Source: an uncultured Oscillospiraceae bacterium
Lineage (GTDB): Bacteria; Bacillota; Clostridia; Oscillospirales; JAAYXM01
NCBI GenBank assembly: GCA_934646115.1
Contig: CAKUEM010000011.1
Location: 1-40,925 of the forward strand
Direction: 5' to 3'
DNA length: 40,925 nt
Below the pieces are notes generated by a model, which was given only the letters and a program-made list of their open reading frames with translations, made no database searches and had not been told where the DNA came from. Below, one piece after another: positions 14,773-22,540 of this stretch. Every line of letters starts with the position of its first letter. Position 1 is the first letter of the stretch. Both the position numbers and the translations under genes were made by a program.

Positions 14773-15867
14773 TTATACGCAGAGCAGGATGAGTAAAAAC
14801 GCCAGATTCCATGCGGTAAATAAAAGCACATAGCGCAGCGGCGCGGCATGCGGCGTGCGCAGATACAGTTTAAACGAGATCAGGCTTGCGAGCGAGGCGA
14901 TCAGCGTGCCCAGTCCGCCTAAATTGGTATAGACAAGCAGCGCGCGCCAATCGTCCGTAAAGCCGGAGAGCAGGATGGCGGCGGGGACGTTGCTGACGCC
15001 CTGACAGGCGAGCAGCGTGCAAACCGCGGGCGACGCCTGCATCCATCCGGCGAGCAGCGCGCGCAGCGGCGCGATCCGCGCGATATTCCCCGCGAAGAGG
15101 AAGAAGAACACAAACGTGGCGAGCAGCGCATAATCGATTTTTGAAAACAGCGCGCGGTCACAGATCAAAAGCGCCGCAAGGACGGCGGCAAGCAGCAGCC
15201 AGTCGCTGCACAGCCGAAACACCGCGAGCAGGCACAGCGCAAACAGCGCAAGCATGACCCAAAGCCGCGCGCCCGCCTGCACAGGCATCCGCGCCGGAAG
15301 CGCCACGCGCGCCTTTCCGCCGGGCAGCAGACGCACCGCGCCGAGCAGAAGCAGCAGCGAAACGAGCGCAAACGGCAGCACTGTGCTGAAAAACGCGCCC
15401 GGCGCAAGCGAAAAGCGGCTGTATAAAAACAAATTTTGCGGATTCCCGACCGGGGTCGCCATACTGCCGAGATTTGCCGCAATCGTTTGCAGAACGACCG
15501 TGTGGATCATAAGCGCCTCGCGCCCGGCTGCACGCAGCACAAGCAGCGCGAGCGGAACAAACGTGATAAGCGCCACGTCGTTTGTGATGAGCATGGAGGA
15601 GAAGAACGGCAGCAGCACGAGCACATAAATCAGCCGGCGCACGCTGCCCGCCCGCGCGCACAGCCGCGCCGCAAGCGCATCGAGCACGCCGCAGGCGGAA
15701 ATGCCCGCAACCACAGCCATCAGGCAGAACAGCAGGATCAAAACATGAAAATCGAGATAGCCGAGATACGCCGCGTCCGGCGGGACGAAGCACATGCTCA
15801 CGCACGCCGCGGCCGCCGCGATCACAAGAACCGCTTCGCGCTTGCAAAATGCGAAAATGCGTTTCAT
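14773..15867 (-). CDS. SLC13/ArsB-superfamily anion permease
   Basis: A 364-residue membrane protein with about ten hydrophobic segments. The motif ANLGSMATPVGNPQNLFLY (about residue 135) and the later pair GVSNVPAAILLSGF and TNLGGLGTLIASLAS are the paired substrate/ion-binding re-entrant loops of the ion-transporter superfamily (citrate/dicarboxylate, arsenite and Na+/H+ NhaD groups). I infer a secondary transporter for an organic or inorganic anion; the substrate is unknown. It starts three bases after the thioesterase stop, with GAGGG as ribosome-binding site, so the two are probably translationally coupled. Confidence 0.82.
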   Translation of the reverse strand: MKRIFAFCKREAVLVIAAAAACVSMCFVPPDAAYLGYLDFHVLILLFCLMAVVAGISACGVLDALAARLCARAGSVRRLIYVLVLLPFFSSMLITNDVALITFVPLALLVLRAAGREALMIHTVVLQTIAANLGSMATPVGNPQNLFLYSRFSLAPGAFFSTVLPFALVSLLLLLGAVRLLPGGKARVALPARMPVQAGARLWVMLALFALCLLAVFRLCSDWLLLAAVLAALLICDRALFSKIDYALLATFVFFFLFAGNIARIAPLRALLAGWMQASPAVCTLLACQGVSNVPAAILLSGFTDDWRALLVYTNLGGLGTLIASLASLISFKLYLRTPHAAPLRYVLLFTAWNLAFLLILLCV

Positions 15868-15870
15868 GTC

Positions 15871-16605
15871 TTAGCCCTCATGCGTGCGCAGGGCAAAGCG
15901 CGCGGTGAATCGCTCGCCGCCGTTTGCGTCGTGCCCGGCGACAAAGGTGCGCGCCGCGTCGCCGGAGAGCAGAATTGTTTCGCCCGCCATGCATTCGCCG
16001 GTGTAGTTGATCTGCAGCGTGTGAAAATCGCAGGGCGCGCCGGATTCCAGAGCGAGCGCGTCGCAGATCAGGTCGGCGTATTTTGCGTTGTTTAAATGGC
16101 AGTTCACATCGAGATCGCTGTAGCGGATCGTCCGTGTGATGCGCGGGATCAGATCATCCGGGCAGGGGAGCTTTTGCAGCGTAACGCCGAGCGAGCGCTC
16201 GGGCGCGGCGGAGCGCTCGTCGATCTCCTGCATGCCGGTGGGTTTTTTCGCGCGATGCGTTACCGCGTCTGCCATGACCCAGGCATTTGTCGCGCGGCCG
16301 ATCGCCTCGCCGTTTGCGCAAAGCGCGAAATCGCGATACCACGTTACGCCGCGCAGCCCGCGATGCCACGTCTCGACCGAGAGCGTATCCTCCTCGCGCA
16401 GCGGGCGGAACAGCTCCACCCAGCAGCGCGCAAGCACCCAGATCGCGCCGAATTGCCCGATCATCGCATCGCGCGACATGCCGATCAGCCCCGCATGCTG
16501 CGTTGCGGTGTCCTGCATGAAATTAAGAAGCGCGGACGGGCGGCAAAAATGAAAGCAATCCGTTTCGCCCGCGCCGACGGTATATTCTTTGGTTAAACTG
16601 CGCAT
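15871..16605 (-). CDS. Acyl-ACP thioesterase
   Basis: A 244-residue double hot-dog thioesterase of the FatA/FatB-like bacterial family, which frees fatty acids from acyl carrier protein in the cytoplasm. The first hot-dog (about 1-130) includes SALLNFMQDTATQHA and GAIWVLARCWVEL; the second holds the catalytic region YSDLDVNCHLNNAKYADL (Asn and His) and INYTGEC. Length and motifs fit the family well. It begins an operon with a permease three bases downstream, then the CmpB-like and ylmC-like genes. Promoter at 16629-16657. Confidence 0.9.
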   Translation of the reverse strand: MRSLTKEYTVGAGETDCFHFCRPSALLNFMQDTATQHAGLIGMSRDAMIGQFGAIWVLARCWVELFRPLREEDTLSVETWHRGLRGVTWYRDFALCANGEAIGRATNAWVMADAVTHRAKKPTGMQEIDERSAAPERSLGVTLQKLPCPDDLIPRITRTIRYSDLDVNCHLNNAKYADLICDALALESGAPCDFHTLQINYTGECMAGETILLSGDAARTFVAGHDANGGERFTARFALRTHEG

Positions 16606-16628
16606 ACTAACACTTCCTTATCCCATTT

Positions 16629-16657
16629 AGTATACCGCGAAGTGCTTGCATACGCAA
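16629..16657 (-). promoter_or_regulatory. Promoter of the thioesterase operon
   Basis: Minus-strand TTGCGT (16652-16657), 17-base spacer, TATACT (16629-16634). Its -35 abuts the -35 of the galM promoter with no gap. Confidence 0.72.
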
Positions 16658-16674
16658 GAAAAATGCGCTAAAAT
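16646..16674 (+). promoter_or_regulatory. Promoter of galM
   Basis: TTGCAT (16646-16651), 17-base spacer, TAAAAT (16669-16674). The two divergent -35 boxes together read TTGCATACGCAA, an inverted repeat with TTGC/GCAA arms. Confidence 0.72.
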
Positions 16675-16706
16675 AAAAGCAGCCGAAAAAATGGGAGGGA
16701 TTTTTT

Positions 16707-17750
16707 ATGGAGACAAAGAGCTTTGGTCGATTAAAAGACGGGCGCGAAGCGGCGCTTTTCATCATGATAAATGAAAGCGGCGCGGGCGTTGCGGTGACGA
16801 ACGTAGGCGCATCGATTGTATCCATTGCGGTTCCGGACCGCGCGGGCAAGCTGGGCGACGTGGTGCTCGGCTATGGCGCGGCGGAGCCATACACCTCAAA
16901 GGGCGCGTATCACGGCGCGACGGTCGGGCGCGTGGCGAACCGGATCGAGGACGCGCGCTTCACGCTCAATGGGCGCGAATATCAATTAAAGCCGAACATG
17001 GACGGCGGGCATTTTCTGCATGGCGGTGAGTTTGGGCTGGATACGAAGCTGTTTTCGGCGGAGATCACAGCGGATGATACGGTGCGTATGACCACGGTTT
17101 CGCCCGACGGCGAGGACGGGTTTCCCGGCAATTTGACCGTAACGGTGACGTATCGCTTCGACCGGAAAAACCGGCTTCATATCGAACACAGCGCGGTCAG
17201 CGACGCGGACACGCCGGTCAACCTGACCAATCATGCGTATTTTAATTTAAGCGGGCAGGGCGTCGGCACGATCGAGAACCATGAGCTGCAAATTTTTTCT
17301 GATTATTACTATCCGCTCGGCGCGAACGGAATGGTCACGGGGGAGACCGCGCCGGTCGACGGCGTGATGGATTTCCGCGCGGCGAAGCGCATCGGCGAGG
17401 ACATCGCGCGCGACGATGCGCAGCTTGCGATCGCGGGCGGCTATGACCACAATTATTTTCTGCAAAACGGCGCGGATATGATGCTTGCCGCGCGCGCCTG
17501 TGATCCGGAAAGCGGGCGCGTGATGCGCGTGTATACCGACATGCCGGGCATCCTGTTTTATAGCGGCAACGCGCTTGAGGGCGCGCCGACCGTGGGCAAA
17601 TGCGGGCGGGCGTATCGCAAGCGCGAGGGCTTTTGCCTGGAAAGCAATTTCTGCCCGAACGCACTGCGCTTTCCGCAGCTGAAGCAGCCGATCCTGCGCG
17701 CGGGCGAGCGGTATCTGCATAAAACCGTGTATGAATTTGACGTGGAATAA
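16707..17750 (+). CDS. galM: Aldose 1-epimerase (mutarotase)
   Basis: A 347-residue beta-sandwich enzyme interconverting alpha- and beta-anomers of aldoses such as galactose and glucose. The substrate-binding region GATVGRVANRIEDARF, HFLHGGEFGLDTKLF, the catalytic histidine in TNHAYFNLSG (about residue 175), YDHNYFL and the catalytic glutamate in CLESNFCPNALRFP (about 312) are all present, at normal length. The start has GGGAGGG nine bases upstream. It stands alone, between divergent and convergent neighbours; no other Leloir-pathway gene is in the window. Confidence 0.95.
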   Translation: METKSFGRLKDGREAALFIMINESGAGVAVTNVGASIVSIAVPDRAGKLGDVVLGYGAAEPYTSKGAYHGATVGRVANRIEDARFTLNGREYQLKPNMDGGHFLHGGEFGLDTKLFSAEITADDTVRMTTVSPDGEDGFPGNLTVTVTYRFDRKNRLHIEHSAVSDADTPVNLTNHAYFNLSGQGVGTIENHELQIFSDYYYPLGANGMVTGETAPVDGVMDFRAAKRIGEDIARDDAQLAIAGGYDHNYFLQNGADMMLAARACDPESGRVMRVYTDMPGILFYSGNALEGAPTVGKCGRAYRKREGFCLESNFCPNALRFPQLKQPILRAGERYLHKTVYEFDVE

Positions 17751-17756
17751 AAGAAA

Positions 17757-17784
17757 AGAGACCGCTTCGGCGGTCTCTTTTTTA
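17757..17784. terminator. Bidirectional terminator between galM and araC-like gene
   Basis: AGAGACCGC pairs with GCGGTCTCT around TTCG, a stable tetraloop; the plus side has TTTTTT and the minus side TTTTCTTTT. It serves both convergent genes. Confidence 0.92.
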
Positions 17785-17790
17785 TGTAAT

Positions 17791-18669
17791 TTATGCCTCG
17801 CTTTTGCGGTGCTGCCCGGGGGAGACGCCGGTAATTTTTTTAAACACCCGGTGGAAATACGCGGGGTCGTTAAAGCCGCATTCATGGCAGATCTCCGTGA
17901 CCGGGCGCGCCGTTTCGGTCAGCAGCTCGCGCGCCTTGGAAATGCGGCGATAGAGCAGATACTCGGTAAATGTGCTGCCTGTGATGCTTTTAAAAATCGA
18001 GGAAAACGCGCTGGGCGACATCAGCGCAATGCGGCACACGTCCTCTAGATAAATTTTTTCAGAAAAATTCGCGTCGATATATTGCAGGGCGCGGTTGACC
18101 GCGGCGCGATAACGCGCAAAGGTCTCGGCACGCGTGAAATCGCGCTGCTCGCCATATTGCCGCGCGATCAGCGCGAGCAGGCGCAGCACGTTTGCGCGGA
18201 TCATCGTGGAATAAAACCGGTCGCGCTCGCTATATTCGCGCAGAAGCTCGGTCAAAAGCGCCTCGATCTCCTGCGCCGACGCGCCGCTGAAATACAGCGA
18301 CGGCTCAAGCGTTTTGCAATGGATCAAAACCGGCTCGAGATACACGATGTCAAACAGACTCTCCGTGTCCTCCTGCGCCGCGATGCGCATGAAATCGCTG
18401 CTGAATTCGCAGGCGATCAGCTCCACATCCTTGCAGATCGTCGTGTCGATCGAATGCGCCATATAAGGCGGAATGATAAACAAATTGCCGCGCGTCAGCG
18501 TGAAATCCGCGCCGTTGAGATGCTGCCGGTATTCGCCGCGCCGGACATACCACATCTGTACATAATCGTGCGAATGCAGGGTCTGCCGCTCGCCGGCGTG
18601 CGCCGTGAATGTCATAAACGGAAACGGGTCCTTGCTGAAATTCGCCTCGCTTGTGTAAATATTCGTCAT
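17791..18669 (-). CDS. AraC-family transcriptional regulator with cupin sensor domain
   Basis: A 292-residue regulator. An N-terminal cupin-type sensing domain (about 10-150; HSHDYVQMWYVRRGEY and LFIIPPYMAHSI) is followed by the two helix-turn-helix motifs of AraC (about 190-288; IYLEDVCRIALMSPSAFSSI and VTEICHECGFNDPAYFHRVF). Such proteins usually control sugar uptake or use. ATG 18669 overlaps the nth stop by four bases (ATGA), and AAGGTGG lies five bases upstream, so this start is well supported and the gene is translationally coupled to nth. The target is unknown; galM lies convergent just downstream. Confidence 0.9.
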   Translation of the reverse strand: MTNIYTSEANFSKDPFPFMTFTAHAGERQTLHSHDYVQMWYVRRGEYRQHLNGADFTLTRGNLFIIPPYMAHSIDTTICKDVELIACEFSSDFMRIAAQEDTESLFDIVYLEPVLIHCKTLEPSLYFSGASAQEIEALLTELLREYSERDRFYSTMIRANVLRLLALIARQYGEQRDFTRAETFARYRAAVNRALQYIDANFSEKIYLEDVCRIALMSPSAFSSIFKSITGSTFTEYLLYRRISKARELLTETARPVTEICHECGFNDPAYFHRVFKKITGVSPGQHRKSEA

Positions 18670-19304
18670 GGCGCCACCTTCCCGGCGGATGCGCAGTACG
18701 GAGCAAGCGTGCAGCGCTCGCATTGCGGCCGCCGCGCCGTGCAGACCGCGCGCCCATGGTGTACAAAGCGGTGGCACAGCAGGCATTGCTCCTGCGCGGG
18801 GATGAGCTTGGAGAGCGCCTGCTCAACCTTGCGCGGGTCTTTGGAATTCACAAAGCCGATGCGGTTTGACAGGCGAATGCAGTGCGTATCCGTCACGACG
18901 GCGGGTTTTCCGAATACGTCGCCAAGGATCAAATTTGCGGTCTTGCGCCCGATGCCGGGCAGGGTGAGCAGATCGTCCATCGTGTCGGGCACTTCACCGT
19001 GAAACCGATCAAGCAGCGCCTGCGCGCACGCCTTTAAATCGCGCGCCTTGGTGTGAAACAGCCCGCACGGACGCACGACCTCTTCCAGATCGCGAATATC
19101 GCATTCGGCGAACGCCTCAAGCGTGGGAAAGCGGGTATACAGCTCCTCCGCAACGATGTTTACGCGCGCGTCAGTACACTGCGCGGCAAGACGCGTGGAG
19201 AACAGCAGCTGATACGCGTGCTGATACCGCAGCGAGCATACCGCGTCCGGATAAAGCGCACGCAGCGCCGCGATCACGCCGTTTACGCGCTCGTTCATCG
19301 TCAT
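18666..19304 (-). CDS. nth: Endonuclease III
   Basis: A 212-residue base-excision repair glycosylase/AP lyase for oxidised pyrimidines. The helix-hairpin-helix LPGIGRKTANLIL carries the catalytic lysine, TDTHCIRLSNRIG the catalytic aspartate, and the iron-sulfur loop CTARRPQCERCTLAPYC has the standard C-x6-C-x2-C-x5-C spacing. Length is typical. AGGAGG eight bases before ATG 19304 decides the start over an upstream frame extension. The gene is followed, with a four-base overlap, by an AraC-type regulator, which is an unexpected partner. Confidence 0.95.
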   Translation of the reverse strand: MTMNERVNGVIAALRALYPDAVCSLRYQHAYQLLFSTRLAAQCTDARVNIVAEELYTRFPTLEAFAECDIRDLEEVVRPCGLFHTKARDLKACAQALLDRFHGEVPDTMDDLLTLPGIGRKTANLILGDVFGKPAVVTDTHCIRLSNRIGFVNSKDPRKVEQALSKLIPAQEQCLLCHRFVHHGRAVCTARRPQCERCTLAPYCASAGKVAP

Positions 19305-19327
19305 ACCATTCGCCTCCTTTTGCTTAC

Positions 19328-19333
19328 AGTATA
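19328..19333 (-). promoter_or_regulatory. Extended -10 of the nth-araC operon
   Basis: Minus-strand TATACT preceded by TGc, about 25 bases before the nth start. No good -35 hexamer is seen at the usual distance. Confidence 0.5.
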
Positions 19334-19392
19334 GCAAAAATAAATCAAAAAGTCATCATAAAATTTTAAGGCGATCATTTATTCGAAAAAGC

Positions 19393-19421
19393 TTGCGCGG
19401 CGCGAAAAAATATGGTATGCT
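19393..19421 (+). promoter_or_regulatory. Promoter of the 19453 stalk-domain gene
   Basis: TTGCGC (19393-19398), 17-base spacer, TATGCT (19416-19421), about 30 bases before the start codon. Confidence 0.6.
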
Positions 19422-19452
19422 GTTACTGAGTAAATGAAACGGAGGGTACAAA

Positions 19453-20598
19453 ATGAAACGAAGCATGCGCAGTCTCGGGTCTATGGCAATAGTATTTGCG
19501 CTTATGTTCTCGCTTTGCGCCGGATGCATCACGGCGGGCGCGGCGAGCAACGTGATCACGGAAGCGCCGGACGTGCGCGTCATTATCGCGGGCGAGGAAA
19601 AAACCTATCCGCAGGTCCCGGTGATCATCAACGGAAGTACCTTCCTGCCGCTGCGCGCGCTTGCGGCGAGCCTTGGCATCCCGAACGACGACCAGCATAT
19701 TATCTGGAACCAGCAGGACAAGAGCGTTACGCTCAAAAGCGCGGACGATGCGCGCACGGTGTTCCTTTCGATCGGCAGCCTGAAGGGGCGGGTGAACGGC
19801 GCGGAGAAAACGCTTAACGCCGCGCCGGTGCTTTATAAAAACAGCACATATATCCCGCTGCGCTTCGTGGCGGATGCGATGGATATGACCGTCCTGTGGG
19901 ACGCGCCCACGCGCACGGTGTATATCCGCGATTTTGACGAGTATAACGAGATCCTGCTTGCGCTTTCGTCCGCCCGATATTCGCGCTCCGGCTCGTCGCT
20001 CGGCTATACGAAGGAATATTTGAAGAAAAAGGTCACGGTTAAAAACGAGACCGTGCTGGATTTTATGCGCGAATTCGGCGAATATCAGCTCAAGGCGGGG
20101 GAGAACGATATCGACATTTCCGCCACGGTTACGACCGAGTATAAGCGCGGCGCAAAAGAGGTGGAAAAGTTCGCGACGACGGACGAGGGGATCGAGTATT
20201 CCTTAAACGGCAAGCTGCAAGGCATTTTAAACGAGGAAGCGGAAAAAGAGTTTGTGACCGATGTGCTAAAAGACCTCGGGCTGTATTCCGAGCCGGACGA
20301 CGGCGAGGAGGACGATACGGAAACGCCCACGCAGACGGGCGGTCTTGAGTATCTCGAAAAGCTCGCCATGTTTTGTGAGATGACGCACGAGGATGGCTGC
20401 TACACCGTTGTGATGCCATACGGAAAGGTAGAAGATATCGGAGATTATGAGTATTATAACCGCACGTTTGTGATCGACGACGATACCTGGTTTTTGAAAA
20501 AGACGATCGATGCGCTGCGCCTTCCGTTTGAGGAAGACGGCGTGGCTATGGCGTATGACGTCTCGGTTGCGATCGAGTTCGACATAGCGGAGGAGTAA
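19453..20598 (+). CDS. Exported copper-amine-oxidase N-terminal (stalk) domain protein
   Basis: A 381-residue exported protein. A basic start and hydrophobic stretch (MAIVFALMFSLCAG) form a signal peptide; a cysteine in CAGC could allow a lipoprotein reading but the lipobox is poor. Two stalk-domain repeats follow: about residues 55-100 (VIINGSTFLPLRALAASLG) and 115-155 (VLYKNSTYIPLRFVADAMD). The C-terminal 220 residues are acidic (GLYSEPDDGEEDDTETP) and match no family that I know. It likely works at the cell surface. A GGAGGGT site precedes ATG 19453. It is a single gene and the second stalk-domain protein of the window. Confidence 0.8.
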   Translation: MKRSMRSLGSMAIVFALMFSLCAGCITAGAASNVITEAPDVRVIIAGEEKTYPQVPVIINGSTFLPLRALAASLGIPNDDQHIIWNQQDKSVTLKSADDARTVFLSIGSLKGRVNGAEKTLNAAPVLYKNSTYIPLRFVADAMDMTVLWDAPTRTVYIRDFDEYNEILLALSSARYSRSGSSLGYTKEYLKKKVTVKNETVLDFMREFGEYQLKAGENDIDISATVTTEYKRGAKEVEKFATTDEGIEYSLNGKLQGILNEEAEKEFVTDVLKDLGLYSEPDDGEEDDTETPTQTGGLEYLEKLAMFCEMTHEDGCYTVVMPYGKVEDIGDYEYYNRTFVIDDDTWFLKKTIDALRLPFEEDGVAMAYDVSVAIEFDIAEE

Positions 20599-20726
20599 GC
20601 GCGCCGCTTGCGACCCGGCGTGTATTTCGGAAATGCCGCGGGGCGCTCATGCGCGGTGGGATGCTCCGGCTGGTTTTTCGCTGCGCTGCGCGAGGCAAGC
20701 TTTTGCGGGATAGAAGCGCCGCGCAT

Positions 20727-20762
20727 AAAATACCTGTGATGCATGGCGCCGCAGGTATTTTA
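20727..20762 (+). terminator. Terminator-like hairpin after the 19453 gene
   Basis: TAAAATACCTG pairs with CAGGTATTTTA (11 bp) around a 15-base loop; the 3' arm ends in ATTTTA, so the U-tract is part of the stem. It could act in either direction. Confidence 0.6.
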
Positions 20763-20774
20763 CGTAAGTTTAAA

Positions 20775-20855
20775 TTACTTGCAAACCTTCTCAGCCGCGC
20801 TCGTAATACCGGCGATGATGTTATCAAGGTCGGCCTTGGTAAGGCGCGGCTGATG
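20775..20855 (-). pseudogene. C-terminal remnant of an unidentified gene
   Basis: Read on the minus strand, the bases before a TAA at 20775-20777 give RLTKADLDNIIAGITSAAE followed by KVCK and stop. The amphipathic helical pattern and codon choice look like a real protein end, but no gene start lies upstream; similarity to the coding style stops at the edge of repeat B (20855). I infer the tail of a gene cut off by insertion of the repeat or by deletion. The family is not recognised; C-termini like this occur in several PLP and kinase families. Confidence 0.4.
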
Positions 20856-20953
20856 CGCGGGCTGCTTGTGCGATTGGCTTTTTGCCCGTTCATGGATTAT
20901 AAAAAAGCTCTTGTTTCAGATGAAACAAGAGCTTTTTGCGCAAAATAATCAGG
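20855..20953. repeat. 99-nt repeat, copy B, with built-in bidirectional terminator
   Basis: Nearly identical to 4076-4174. The palindrome here is AAAAAAGCTCTTGTTTCA/TGAAACAAGAGCTTTTT: relative to copy A one T-A pair has become C-G, so pairing is kept. The right end covers the stop codon (20949-20951) of the glycosyltransferase, for which it is the terminator. Confidence 0.8.
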
Positions 20954-22076
20954 AATTCGGCTGTTTTTCTTCGCGCTGCATAATGAAATCCGCGATGCTG
21001 GCGGAAGCGTGCGGACGGGCGACCACGTCCAGCCGCTCGGCGATCGATTGGATCCGCCCCGGGCAGCGGAACAGGAAATACACCGCGTCCTCGATCGTGA
21101 ACGCGCGGTTGACCGCGAGCGCAATGCCGTTGTTTAAAAGGAAATCCACGTTGCGCTCCTCCTGACCGGGGATCGGATGCACCAAAATCATCGGCAGCTT
21201 TTTCGCCATCGCCTCCGTCACGGTCAGACCGCCGGGCTTTGTGATGATGCAATCCGCCGCGTCCATCATAACATCCACGTTATTCACATATCCATATACA
21301 AACCGCCCGTCGCGCGCGGGCAGCTCGAGAAGCTTACGGCGCTGCCGCTCATTGTTGCCGCACACGGCAAGGATCGTGAGGTCCAGCCCGAGCGCTTCGA
21401 TGTTTTGCACGATCGAGCACATGTTGCCATAGCCCATGCTGCCCGCCATCACAAGCGCGCACGGCTTGTCCTGCGGGATGCCGAGCGCCCGGCGCGCCTC
21501 ATCCTGCGGCTGCTTCTGCGCAAATTTTTCCTGCACGGGGATGCCGAACGAGCGCAGACGCGCCGCGTCGATCCCGCGGGAGATCGCCTTGGCATAAAGC
21601 AGGTCGCTCGCGAGGTCTATGTATTCGATATAAGGCACATCCTGCCAGAACGGATGGATCGTATAATCCGTCACGATGCCGAGCGTTGGGATATCCGTAT
21701 AGCGCCCGCGCCGCTTGAGCTCATTGACCACCTGCGCCGAGAAAATATGCGTGCAGATCATGAAATCGGGCGCAAAATCCTCGATAAAATGGTCAAACTT
21801 ATTGCCAAGCAGCATGTTGACCAAGGCGGTCATCGAATATTTCCCGCTTTTTTCCTTGTTTTCAAACATGGTGTAAAAGCGGCGGTAGGCGGCGGGGATA
21901 TATTTGGTTGAGAGCAGGTAGCCCTGATTGACCCCGTCGTAAAGAAGGCGGTTGATCTCTTTATATACGTCGATAGTCATCACGGTGGCGCCGCGCCGCG
22001 TCAATGCGTCGGAGAGCGATTTGCCGGCGGCGTGGTGGCCCTGACCCGCTGTGATCGATAGAATTAAAACGCGCAT
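20949..22076 (-). CDS. MGDG synthase-type glycosyltransferase (processive diacylglycerol glucosyltransferase-like)
   Basis: A 375-residue GT28-family glycosyltransferase, related to UgtP/YpfP and plant MGDG synthase, which add sugars to diacylglycerol for membrane glycolipids or lipoteichoic acid anchors. The N-terminal acceptor domain opens with ILSITAGQGHHAAGKSL and has IVTDYTIHPFW; the C-terminal sugar-nucleotide domain has VMAGSMGYGNM, IITKPGGLTVTEAMAKKLP and PIPGQEERNVDFLLNNG. ATG 22076 follows AAGGAT; upstream residues of the longer frame look random. It lies 55 bases after spoVG on the same strand and may share its transcript. Whether it is processive is not readable. Confidence 0.9.
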   Translation of the reverse strand: MRVLILSITAGQGHHAAGKSLSDALTRRGATVMTIDVYKEINRLLYDGVNQGYLLSTKYIPAAYRRFYTMFENKEKSGKYSMTALVNMLLGNKFDHFIEDFAPDFMICTHIFSAQVVNELKRRGRYTDIPTLGIVTDYTIHPFWQDVPYIEYIDLASDLLYAKAISRGIDAARLRSFGIPVQEKFAQKQPQDEARRALGIPQDKPCALVMAGSMGYGNMCSIVQNIEALGLDLTILAVCGNNERQRRKLLELPARDGRFVYGYVNNVDVMMDAADCIITKPGGLTVTEAMAKKLPMILVHPIPGQEERNVDFLLNNGIALAVNRAFTIEDAVYFLFRCPGRIQSIAERLDVVARPHASASIADFIMQREEKQPNS

Positions 22077-22131
22077 CCGTATCCATCCTTTCCTGTCGTC
22101 ACATACATGATAATACGAATGCGCAAAAAAT

Positions 22132-22401
22132 TCAAGTGTTAGCCTGCGCCTCCGCCTCGCGATAGCGCGCGAGCACGCGCGCCTCCAGCTCATTGCGCAG
22201 CGCGCTGCACGTCGGATGCGCGATATCCGCGAAGTCGCCGTCTGCGCGGCGGCGCGCCGGCATGGCGAGAAACAGCTTCTCGTTGCCCGCGATCACCTTG
22301 ATGTCATGCACGACGAGGGCATCGTCAAACGTAACGGATACGATCGCCCGCATCTTCGATTCGTGCGTCATGCGCCGGATCTTCACATCAGTGATTTCCA
22401 T
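22132..22401 (-). CDS. spoVG: Septation regulator SpoVG
   Basis: An 89-residue protein with the SpoVG fold: MEITDVKIRRM, MRAIVSVTFDDALVVHDIKVI, LFLAMPARRRADGDFADIAHP and a C-terminal helix. SpoVG is a small DNA/RNA-binding protein that affects septation, sporulation and surface gene expression in Bacillus, Listeria and Staphylococcus. Length is typical (84-100). GGGGAG precedes ATG 22401. It is divergent from murC and upstream of the glycolipid glycosyltransferase. Confidence 0.95.
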   Translation of the reverse strand: MEITDVKIRRMTHESKMRAIVSVTFDDALVVHDIKVIAGNEKLFLAMPARRRADGDFADIAHPTCSALRNELEARVLARYREAEAQANT

Positions 22402-22429
22402 AAAATTCTCCCCTTATCGTAATAAAAAG

Positions 22430-22458
22430 TAGACAGCTCGCGAAAAACATAATATAAT
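22430..22458 (+). promoter_or_regulatory. SigA-type promoter of murC
   Basis: TAGACA (22430-22435), 17-base spacer, TATAAT (22453-22458). The leader of about 75 bases contains CCCGTTATGGG, a short inverted repeat. Confidence 0.75.
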
Positions 22459-22540
22459 ATATACTATCTGACTATATCGTGTCCCGTTATGGGCATAATC
22501 ATACATGGCGGCCACAGCTTGAAGGAGATGGAGGGGCATC

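Larger units (their letters stand above)
20599..20948. other. Intergenic region with hairpin, gene remnant and repeat B
   Basis: After the 19453 gene there are no complete genes until 20949. The stretch holds a terminator-like hairpin (20727-20762), a probable C-terminal gene remnant on the minus strand (20775-20855) and copy B of the 99-nt repeat (20855-20953). Confidence 0.6.
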
